A DNA stretch of 7,395 bases from Pseudomonadota bacterium. Its GTDB lineage: Bacteria; Pseudomonadota; Alphaproteobacteria; Rhizobiales; Hyphomicrobiaceae. Location of the stretch: contig JAEZHL010000333.1 in assembly GCA_023416575.1 (NCBI GenBank), positions 1 through 7,395 on the forward strand, read 5' to 3'. How positions within the stretch are numbered: the first letter of the stretch is position 1; each line of letters begins with the position of its first letter. Position numbers and translations under genes: made by a program. The notes beneath the pieces were generated by a model, which worked only from the letters and a program-made list of their open reading frames with translations, made no database searches and had not been told where the DNA came from. Below are positions 1 through 5,268 of the stretch, one piece after another.

Positions 1-74
<74 letters not shown>

Positions 75-107
75 CCCGCCGGCCTCTGTGTTGTAGCCCC
101 CGCCGGT

Positions 108-425
108 TCAGCTCTCGACGAGCTTCAATCCAGCGATGCCGATGACGATCAGTGACAGGAGCATGAGGCGGACCGAGGCCATCGGCTCGCCGAACCAGAT
201 CATGCCAACGAACGCCACGCCGACCGCGCCGATACCGACCCAGACGGCGTAGGCAGTCCCCACGGGCAACGCCCGCAATGCCATCGTCAGCATGACGAAG
301 CTGACGACGGCTGCAGCGATGCCGATGACACTCGGCCAGAGCCGCGTGAACCCCGCCGAGTGTTTCAGGGCAATGGCCCAGACGATTTCCAGCAGACCTG
401 CGCCGACGAGCAACATCCAAGCCAT
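108..425 (-). CDS. gdx: Gdx/SugE guanidinium exporter (small multidrug resistance family)
   Basis: This 105-residue protein has four predicted transmembrane helices, the usual length for the SMR family, whose members act as antiparallel dimers in the inner membrane. Family knowledge: the Gdx subtype exports guanidinium ion in exchange for protons. The sequence shows the subtype markers: G10, the proton/substrate glutamate E13, W16, S42, the PVGTAYAVW stretch with Y59 and W62, and K101 near the C-terminus. EmrE-type drug pumps lack the S42/K101 combination. The ATG at 425 is chosen because GGAG lies 7 bases upstream (436-433) and it gives the family N-terminus (MAWMLLVGAGLLE); the reading frame stays open further upstream but that extension is not SMR-like. 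The gene lies 59 bases after the SDR stop on the same strand, so co-transcription is possible. Confidence 0.93.
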   Translation of the reverse strand: MAWMLLVGAGLLEIVWAIALKHSAGFTRLWPSVIGIAAAVVSFVMLTMALRALPVGTAYAVWVGIGAVGVAFVGMIWFGEPMASVRLMLLSLIVIGIAGLKLVES

Positions 426-463
426 CTGTCGTCTCCGAGTGGCCGTCACGGGATCTGAAAAGG

Positions 464-476
464 GCGGAATTTCCGC
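464..476 (-). terminator. Small stem-loop between SDR and gdx, possible weak terminator or attenuator
   Basis: On the minus strand, 8 bases after the SDR stop, GCGGA-AAT-TCCGC forms a 5-bp hairpin with a 3-base loop, followed by CCTTTTC. The stem is short and the T run is only four bases, so termination would at best be partial. It could also be a chance palindrome. Confidence 0.25.
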
Positions 477-484
477 TTGAATGG

Positions 485-1222
485 CTAGGCGTTCGCGCCG
501 CCATCGATCGTCAGCGCGGCGCCGGTCATGAAGCGGCTCTCGTCGGATGCGAGCCACGCCACGAGGCTGGCGATGTCACCCGGTTTTCCGTACCGCGGGA
601 TGGCCATCATCGCGCGCTGGCCTTCGGCGTGATCCCCTTGGTCCGGGTTCATATCCGTGGCGGTCGAGCCCGGATGTACGACATTGGCGGTGATGCCGCG
701 GCTGCCCAGATCGCGCGCCATGCCTCTTGTCAGGCCGACGAGCGCGGACTTGGTCGCGCTATAAAGGGTCAATCCTGGCAGGGGAACGCGCTCGGCAAGA
801 TTGCTGCCGATACTGATGATCCTGCCGCCCTCGGGCAGATGCTCGGCAGCCTTCTGTGATGCGACAAACACCGCGCGTGTATTGATCGCGACGAGCCGGT
901 CGAAATCCTCGACCGTCAGCTGCTCGAACGGCCCGCCGCTGAAGATCCCGGCGTTGTTGACGAGTATATCCAGCCGGCCGAATTCCGCGACGGTGCGCTC
1001 CACCGCCTGGCGGACTGCGGCGGCGTCGGCATTGTCTGCCTGGATCGCCAGGCCTCGCCGGCCGTAGCGCCCGATCTCGGCCAGGAAGGCGTCCACCTTC
1101 GCGCCGCGCGTCAGAAAAGTGGCCGCGACGTCAGCGCCCTCGCGCGCCAGCCGTGTTGCAATGGCAGCGCCGATACCGCGCGTCCCGCCGGTGACCAAAG
1201 CTACTTTTCCGTTGAGCGACAT
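485..1222 (-). CDS. Short-chain dehydrogenase/reductase (classical SDR, FabG-like)
   Basis: The 245-residue protein is a typical single-domain classical SDR with a Rossmann fold. Visible motifs are the nucleotide-binding glycine motif TGGTRGIG (11-18), NNAG (89-92), N114, the catalytic serine most likely S140 (in IGSN), and YSATK with Y154 and K158. The basic R15 inside the glycine motif favours NADP(H) over NAD(H). FabG-like proteins reduce or oxidise carbonyl/hydroxyl groups, but the substrate cannot be inferred. The start at 1222 is supported by AAGGAG about 6 bases upstream; an upstream in-frame start at 1255 would place that site inside the gene. The gene is divergent from tetR and precedes gdx, which suggests a small TetR-controlled unit for handling a small molecule. 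Confidence 0.92.
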   Translation of the reverse strand: MSLNGKVALVTGGTRGIGAAIATRLAREGADVAATFLTRGAKVDAFLAEIGRYGRRGLAIQADNADAAAVRQAVERTVAEFGRLDILVNNAGIFSGGPFEQLTVEDFDRLVAINTRAVFVASQKAAEHLPEGGRIISIGSNLAERVPLPGLTLYSATKSALVGLTRGMARDLGSRGITANVVHPGSTATDMNPDQGDHAEGQRAMMAIPRYGKPGDIASLVAWLASDESRFMTGAALTIDGGANA

Positions 1223-1234
1223 GACAGTCTCCTT

Positions 1235-1248
1235 TTTCTGTAATGATC
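1235..1248. promoter_or_regulatory. Candidate TetR-type operator, SDR-proximal copy
   Basis: TTTCTGTAATGATC at 1235-1248 is the first arm of a long-range inverted repeat, matching the second arm (1298-1311) at 13 of 14 positions. Extended to 1239-1254 it reads TGTAATGATCGACACA, a weak dyad around GATC with TGT and ACA ends. It lies just upstream of the SDR ribosome binding site. Its assignment as the target of the adjacent TetR regulator is an inference from position and symmetry. Confidence 0.55.
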
Positions 1249-1266
1249 GACACAAAACTGCACGGC

Positions 1267-1295
1267 TTGCGAGAACCGGTCAAGTGAATTATTTT
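1267..1295 (+). promoter_or_regulatory. Candidate sigma70 promoter of tetR
   Basis: TTGCGA (1267-1272) and TATTTT (1290-1295) are separated by 17 bases, each matching the consensus hexamer at four of six positions. The expected transcription start, near 1302, falls within the second operator-like arm, which would suit autorepression. A TATGAT at 1295-1300 is an alternative -10 but has no suitable -35. On the opposite strand TTGACC (1283-1278) could be the SDR -35, without a convincing -10. Confidence 0.35.
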
Positions 1296-1297
1296 AT

Positions 1298-1311
1298 GAT
1301 CGTTACAGAAA
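1298..1311. promoter_or_regulatory. Candidate TetR-type operator, tetR-proximal copy
   Basis: GATCGTTACAGAAA is the reverse complement of TTTCTGTAACGATC, the same element as at 1235-1248 with one T/C difference. The extended dyad TTTTATGATCGTTACA covers 1292-1307 and overlaps the candidate tetR -10. The GATC cores of the two copies are 53 bases apart, about five helical turns. Confidence 0.55.
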
Positions 1312-1321
1312 GGGGGCTGGA

Positions 1322-1924
1322 ATGGCCGAACGCGGCCGGCCACGCTCGTTTGACAGAGATGCTGTGCTTCGACGCGCCATGGAGGTGTTCTGGGCGCGCG
1401 GCTACGAGGGCACGTCTGTCGCCGACCTCACGGCGGCGATGGGAATCAACTCGCCCAGCCTCTATGCCGCCTTCGGTTGCAAGGAGCAGCTCTTCCGCGA
1501 GGCGGTGGCGCTTTACGCCAAATCCAGCGCGACGAGCCGTGCGCTCTCAGAGGCGCCGACCGCGCGCGATATGGTCGAGCGAATGCTGCGCGACAACGTG
1601 GCGGGCTACGCCAACCCGGGAAATCCTCCCGGTTGCATGGTTGTGCTCTCGGCACTGATCGGCACCCCCGAGACGAAGCCCGTGCGCGACTACCTCGCCG
1701 ACTGCCGGCGCGAAGGCCTCGCCCAGCTCAAGCAGCGTCTCGACCAGGGAGTTGCCGATGGTGATCTCCCCGAGGGCACCGATACCGCGCGTCTTGCGGC
1801 CTACTACGCTGCGGTTCTGAACGGCCTCTCGATCGCAGCGCGCGACGGAGCCTCGCGCCGTGAGCTCGACGGCATCGTCGATCTTGCGATGGCCACCTGG
1901 GAGATCCTTACCGGCGGCGCGTGA
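1322..1924 (+). CDS. TetR/AcrR-family transcriptional regulator
   Basis: The 200-residue protein has the usual length and plan of TetR repressors: an N-terminal helix-turn-helix DNA-binding domain (about residues 8-55) and a helical ligand-binding/dimerisation domain (about 60-198). The DNA-binding part shows the family signature, with FWARGYEGTSV (23-33), MGINSPSLYAAFGCKEQLF (40-58) and the recognition helix within it. The start at 1322 has AGGGGG (1311-1316) 5 bases upstream. It is divergent from the SDR gene with paired inverted repeats between them, so it probably represses the SDR (and perhaps gdx) and itself. The inducer is unknown. Three cysteines (C53, C105, C128) are present; C53 sits where many relatives have Asp or Ser at the end of the DNA-binding domain, so a thiol- or electrophile-sensing mode is possible but unproven. 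Confidence 0.92.
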   Translation: MAERGRPRSFDRDAVLRRAMEVFWARGYEGTSVADLTAAMGINSPSLYAAFGCKEQLFREAVALYAKSSATSRALSEAPTARDMVERMLRDNVAGYANPGNPPGCMVVLSALIGTPETKPVRDYLADCRREGLAQLKQRLDQGVADGDLPEGTDTARLAAYYAAVLNGLSIAARDGASRRELDGIVDLAMATWEILTGGA

Positions 1925-1970
1925 CGAGCACGTCGTCGAGGCCGACCGATCGTTCTGAAATCGGACACCC

Positions 1971-2936
1971 CTACCGCCCCTTCGCCACCTCGCGGCCGAT
2001 GCGCCACATCTCCTCCTGCACGCGAATGTCCGCCAGGATTCGATCGACCAGCAGGCACGTCCGCCGGAACAGATCGGAGCCGCGGCGATAGTCGGCGGCG
2101 GCGTAGAAGTCGATGCGGTTCGCCTTGAACAGGTCGATGCATTTCGCCTTCGGCTTACCCGGCGGATAGACCGCGATCGCATGGCCGCCGTTCTTGCGCA
2201 TCACGGCCATCGACGGCACGTCCGTGTCACCGTCGCCAAAGTAGATCATGTTCGCGAACGGGATCGGCCGGTGCGCCTCCGGCATGTGCTGGTTGATGTT
2301 CTCGCGCAGGTCCTCGATGCCCTTGTTGATGCGGAACAGGTACTGCGTCTTGCCGGTGTCGGTGATGACCCGCTTCGGGTACGGCAGGTCGTAGGGATCG
2401 AACCAGTATTCCGACGCGAAGACGTTGTGGAAGTGCCGGAAGATGGCGGTGCCTTCGATGATCTCCGTCAGCCCGGACGAGATCAGGTAATGGCGCAGAA
2501 CGACGCCCTGGGTCTCGGAGCGGATCTTCACGTACTCGCCGATGGCGTCGAACCACTCGGCCACCCCCGGAAAGAGGTCGACGCCGCGGCCGAGCGCGAC
2601 GAGATCCTCGCGGTCGATGCGCACGCCCCTGGCCTTGGCCTTCTTGTACATGAGGTGCATGTACGTGATGAGCGGATCGGCGGCATGCTCCCTGGCGAGC
2701 CGGTTCGATTCCGCCCAGAACGCTTTCGGGTCCTCGCCGATCTTGGGCAGGAACGTGTATTCCTGCATCGGCCGCGGCGACAGCGTGCCGTCGAAATCGT
2801 AGACGAGCGCGATCGTCTTCCGGTCGAACGCCGGTCGCCCGCCCGGCCCCGGGCGCGCCAGCTTGCCGGCCCGCGCGAGCGGAACGTCATCATTCGCCGC
2901 CCGGCCCTGCTCGTCGTCCGGCGCCCGCTCCGACAT
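1971..2936 (-). CDS. HAD-superfamily phosphatase-like hydrolase, function unknown
   Basis: The 321-residue protein has haloacid dehalogenase-type motifs: motif I DFDGT (D47 nucleophile, D49), motif II LISSG (S153/S154), a lysine candidate for motif III (K196 or K205), and motif IV GDGDTD with the GDGxxD aspartates D235 and D239. About 100 residues between motif I and motif II form a C1-type cap, which usually sets substrate choice. Family knowledge predicts a Mg-dependent phosphatase, as in SerB-like enzymes; no substrate can be named. No signal peptide is seen, so it is probably cytoplasmic. The first 40 residues are polar and disordered-looking. The ATG at 2936 lacks a clear ribosome binding site; an in-frame TTG at 2963 is an alternative without a better one. 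It lies after the OmpA-gene terminator and converges with tetR, so it is probably transcribed alone. Confidence 0.85.
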   Translation of the reverse strand: MSERAPDDEQGRAANDDVPLARAGKLARPGPGGRPAFDRKTIALVYDFDGTLSPRPMQEYTFLPKIGEDPKAFWAESNRLAREHAADPLITYMHLMYKKAKARGVRIDREDLVALGRGVDLFPGVAEWFDAIGEYVKIRSETQGVVLRHYLISSGLTEIIEGTAIFRHFHNVFASEYWFDPYDLPYPKRVITDTGKTQYLFRINKGIEDLRENINQHMPEAHRPIPFANMIYFGDGDTDVPSMAVMRKNGGHAIAVYPPGKPKAKCIDLFKANRIDFYAAADYRRGSDLFRRTCLLVDRILADIRVQEEMWRIGREVAKGR

Positions 2937-3015
2937 GGCACAACCCGTCAATCTGTAGACCAACCCGCGCCCAGGATGCCGCGATTCGATGGCGGAAAGA
3001 GGTCCCGATAAGCAA

Positions 3016-3038
3016 ACAGGGGGCTCAAAGCCCCCTGT
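3016..3038 (-). terminator. Rho-independent terminator of the OmpA-like gene
   Basis: A perfect 10-bp stem (ACAGGGGGCT with its complement) encloses a 3-base loop, 27 bases after the stop of the OmpA-like gene on the minus strand. TTTGCTT follows directly, a modest T-rich tail. The stem is very GC-rich, so the hairpin should be stable. It separates this gene from the HAD gene downstream. Confidence 0.8.
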
Positions 3039-3065
3039 CCAACAAACGTTTCTCGCGCGCCGCCC

Positions 3066-4616
3066 TCAGTCGCCCGAGCGCGACATCAGCGGTGTGATCC
3101 GGCGCACACCCACGCGGCGGTTGGCGCGTTCGGGTGCTTCGGTCTCGATCTTCAGGAACTGCTCGCCGTAGCCCTGTGTCACCAGGTTCTCCGGCGGCAC
3201 CCCGAACTCGTCGGACAGGATCATGGCGACGCTCTCCGCGCGCCGGTCCGAGAGTGTCAGGTTGTCCTCATCCGACCCGACCGCATCGGTGTGCCCCTCG
3301 ATCATGATGATCTCGTCGGGGTTGCGCTCCAGAAGCTGGTTGATGGCTTTACCGATGCGCTCCAGCTTGAAGTACTGGTCGGGTGCCACTTCCCACGCGC
3401 CGAACTCGAAGGTGATCGAGTCGAGATCGATCCGCCGCATCCGCTCGCGCAGGTAATGGTTGTAGCGAATCTCGTCGAGGGAATAGCCGCGATCCAGCTC
3501 GTCGACCGGCGGCGCCGACAGTGCCTCGTAGACGTCGTCGTAGGACGCCTCCTCGTAATTGACGATGTACTTCTCGCGCGGGATGCGAATCACCGGCGGC
3601 CTGAGGTCGAGGAAGGCACCGAGAATCAGGCCCTCGACGAGGCCCGGCCGGTGATAGCGGCGGTTGTCGATGAGCACGACGGTGCGGCCGTCGCGATGCT
3701 TCCGGTACCGATGGAGCAGCCGGCCCCGCGAATCGACCACCGACACGACATGCACGCCATCGGGACGGATGTACGTCGTGTGGGTGCTGCCATCCTGACG
3801 ACGCTCGACACGCTGATCCTTGAAGCGGCGGCGGAAGCGCTCACCCTCGTCATGCTGGATGAAGGAGCGGCCCTGCTCGCGCACGATCACCCGCTTATCG
3901 GGCTCCTCGATGAGCGTACGCCCACCTTCGACCCGCTGCCGGCGCAGCTGCTTCAAATCGTCGAGGCGATGGAAGCGGCGCTCCGCCCTGTCGTCGCTGC
4001 GGACCTCACGACGATCCTCGCGAACGTCCTTGCGCTCGTCGGAACGGTTGTCGCGCACATCCTTCCGGTCATCGCGGCGCTCATCGCGCACATCACGCGG
4101 CATCACCCGCTTCTCGATCTGCTCCTTCAGCCGCTCGCGACCCTTGTCAGCCGTGTCCGGCTTGGGTCCGGGACGCTCGAGTTGCTGCGGCGGTCGCACT
4201 TCCCGCTGCGGCGGCGGCACCTCCCGCTGCGGCGCTTCGCGGCGCTCCTGCTGTGCCGGCCGGATCTGGGGCACGGGGCGCTCGAGTTGCTGCGGCGGAC
4301 GCACTTCCCGCTTTGGCGCTTCGCGGCGTTCCTGCTGTGCCGGCCGCATCTGCGGCTGCGTCTCCTGCCGGCGAGGCTCACCGCGCCTTTCACCACGCTG
4401 CTCGCCGCGCGGGTCGCCCCGCTCTTTCGAGCGTTCCTCGCGACCCCGCCCGCGCTTCTCCTCCTCTTTGCCGGCATCCGGCCGGCCGGACCCCTGGGCG
4501 AGCTGCAGAGGCTTACTCTGCACCTGCTCTGCGATCGCCGGGCCCGCGAAGCTGCCGGCAGCCCAGGCCGTTAGAATAAGGCCTGTCAAAGGGGCGGATC
4601 GAAATCGAGAAGTCAT
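3066..4616 (-). CDS. Secreted, charged-repeat protein with C-terminal OmpA-like peptidoglycan-binding domain
   Basis: The 516-residue precursor starts with a signal peptide: a basic n-region (MTSRFR), a hydrophobic core (residues 10-25) and likely cleavage after AIA (27-29). Residues 45-225 are low-complexity and rich in R, E, Q, P and D: a duplicated P/Q/E/R module at 89-151, then four 11-residue repeats at 174-217. A middle region (about 225-345) has repeated DG-type strands such as DGRTVVLIDN. Residues about 400-510 form the OmpA domain, with GHTD (D444) and NLTLSDRRA (R459); the 15-residue spacing equals that of the diaminopimelate-contacting Asp/Arg pair in OmpA. The domain should anchor the protein to peptidoglycan in the periplasm; there is no beta-barrel or lipobox. 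The ATG at 4616 is chosen for AGGGAG 5 bases upstream. The role of the charged region is unknown. It is divergent from the atp operon. Confidence 0.88.
   Translation of the reverse strand: MTSRFRSAPLTGLILTAWAAGSFAGPAIAEQVQSKPLQLAQGSGRPDAGKEEEKRGRGREERSKERGDPRGEQRGERRGEPRRQETQPQMRPAQQERREAPKREVRPPQQLERPVPQIRPAQQERREAPQREVPPPQREVRPPQQLERPGPKPDTADKGRERLKEQIEKRVMPRDVRDERRDDRKDVRDNRSDERKDVREDRREVRSDDRAERRFHRLDDLKQLRRQRVEGGRTLIEEPDKRVIVREQGRSFIQHDEGERFRRRFKDQRVERRQDGSTHTTYIRPDGVHVVSVVDSRGRLLHRYRKHRDGRTVVLIDNRRYHRPGLVEGLILGAFLDLRPPVIRIPREKYIVNYEEASYDDVYEALSAPPVDELDRGYSLDEIRYNHYLRERMRRIDLDSITFEFGAWEVAPDQYFKLERIGKAINQLLERNPDEIIMIEGHTDAVGSDEDNLTLSDRRAESVAMILSDEFGVPPENLVTQGYGEQFLKIETEAPERANRRVGVRRITPLMSRSGD
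3966..4097 (-). repeat. Four 33-base in-frame repeats (11-residue charged repeat) in the OmpA-like gene
   Basis: Residues 174-217 divide exactly into four 11-residue units: RDVRDERRDDR, KDVRDNRSDER, KDVREDRREVR and the divergent SDDRAERRFHR. Position 3 is V in the first three units and R closes all four. An 11-residue period with alternating acidic and basic residues suits a long salt-bridged helix or hendecad coiled coil. Confidence 0.7.
4164..4352 (-). repeat. Duplicated proline/glutamine-rich module in the OmpA-like gene
   Basis: Two adjacent in-frame copies, at 4269-4352 (28 codons) and 4164-4268 (35 codons). Both run from Q(M/I)RPAQQERREAP to RPPQQLERP and remain close at DNA level, for example ctcgagttgctgcggcgg in both on the + strand. 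The second copy carries a 7-codon internal duplication (REV-PPPQ-REV). High nucleotide identity suggests a recent duplication. Confidence 0.75.
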
Positions 4617-4703
4617 GGGCGCTCCCTGCGCTGAGGTATCCGCCATTCTGGTCGCTCAGATTGTGACGGTTGTTTGATCATTCCTGTCATAAGTCTCCGC
4701 CCC

Positions 4704-4735
4704 GCGAAAGCGGCGCGCCACCTGCGCCGTTTCGC
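4704..4735. repeat. Strong imperfect inverted repeat in the ompA/atpI divergent region
   Basis: GCGAAA-G-CGGCGC (4704-4716) pairs with GCGCCGTTTCGC (4724-4735), giving 12 bp with one bulged G and a 7-base loop. There is no T run on either side. Both neighbouring genes are transcribed away from it, so a terminator role is not expected. It ends 35 bases before the atp -35 box and may be a regulator-binding site or a leader structure on the minus-strand transcript. Confidence 0.5.
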
Positions 4736-4770
4736 CGTACCTCACCGGCTCGTGCGACCCTGCCGTTTCC

Positions 4771-4799
4771 TTGACTCCCTCTGGACCCCTCACTAAGGT
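4771..4799 (+). promoter_or_regulatory. Candidate sigma70 promoter of the atp F0 operon
   Basis: TTGACT (4771-4776) matches the -35 consensus at five of six positions; after exactly 17 bases comes TAAGGT (4794-4799), which keeps the important T1, A2 and T6 of a -10 box. Transcription would begin near 4806, leaving a leader of about 55 bases before atpI. GACTC at 4773-4777, overlapping the -35, is a GANTC (CcrM-type methylation) sequence. Confidence 0.55.
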
Positions 4800-4860
4800 G
4801 CGCGCCGTCGAATACCCCGCCGTGCATCGGCCCACCCCTAGAGTTCGGGCGAGCGTCGCC

Positions 4861-5259
4861 ATGTCCAATAACGGCAAGGACGGCTCGGGACGCGGAGAGA
4901 TCAGTCCGGAAGAGCGTGCAGCGCTGAAGGCGCGCGCAGCCGGGATTGGTAGCCGCCTCGAGCAGGTCAAAGCCAGACGGGCGCCGCAGCTCGAGAATGT
5001 CGCACGTGGGTCTGCTTTCGGGCAGGCTTTCAAAATCGGCATCGAGCTGGTAGTGGGCGTGCTGTTTGGCGGATTCGTAGGCTGGGCTCTCGACGGTTAT
5101 CTGGGTACGAGGCCCTGGCTGCTGGTTCTGTTTCTGGTTCTCGGCTTTGCAGCCGGAATGTTGAATTTGATCCGGACCGCCAAGCGCATGCAGGCGGAGG
5201 CGGAAGCGCTGCAACGGGCGGCGCCATCCGTCGTCCCGGACGACGAAGAAGACAGGTAG
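4861..5259 (+). CDS. atpI: ATP synthase protein I (AtpI), c-ring assembly factor
   Basis: The 132-residue protein has a charged N-terminal segment (1-48) and two membrane helices (about 60-78 and 86-104) joined by a short loop with W85. This is the AtpI/AtpZ-type layout found as the first gene of alphaproteobacterial F0 operons. AtpI is not part of the finished enzyme; it is thought to assist c-ring assembly or Mg/Ca handling. The motif RGSAFGQAFKIGIELV with the following glycine-rich helix is typical. The ATG at 4861 is preferred because an in-frame TTG at 4771 is part of the -35 box and lies before the predicted transcription start. The ribosome binding site is weak (GGGCGAG, about 8-9 bases upstream), fitting an accessory protein made in small amounts. 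atpB follows after 9 bases. Confidence 0.87.
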   Translation: MSNNGKDGSGRGEISPEERAALKARAAGIGSRLEQVKARRAPQLENVARGSAFGQAFKIGIELVVGVLFGGFVGWALDGYLGTRPWLLVLFLVLGFAAGMLNLIRTAKRMQAEAEALQRAAPSVVPDDEEDR

Positions 5260-5268
5260 GGGGCTTGA

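Noticed and set aside
75..106. Direct repeat CCCGCCGG (75-82 and 99-106) between the ligase end and gdx
   Set aside because: Eight GC-only bases repeated once is expected by chance in this composition, and no target-site duplication or mobile element is nearby.
426..557. N-terminal extension of the gdx reading frame upstream of 425
   Set aside because: The extension is Arg-rich, overlaps the SDR coding region, lacks SMR similarity, and the ATG at 425 has a good ribosome binding site.
1923..1964. Two small hairpins between tetR and the HAD gene (GACGA/TCGTC at 1923-1937; CCGAT/ATCGG at 1946-1964)
   Set aside because: Each has only 5 bp and neither is followed by a T run, so a bidirectional terminator cannot be supported.
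2181..3011. 276-codon open frame on the + strand opposite the HAD gene
   Set aside because: It mirrors the codon pattern of the HAD gene, has no family resemblance, and runs through the HAD start and into the terminator.
3291..4574. Very long open frame on the + strand opposite the OmpA-like gene (and another at 3820-4677)
   Set aside because: High GC and the low-complexity R/E/Q/P codons of the real gene keep the opposite frames free of stops. The antisense translation is repetitive Leu/Arg or Arg/Ser with no recognisable domain and no good ribosome binding site, while the minus-strand gene has a signal peptide and an intact OmpA domain.
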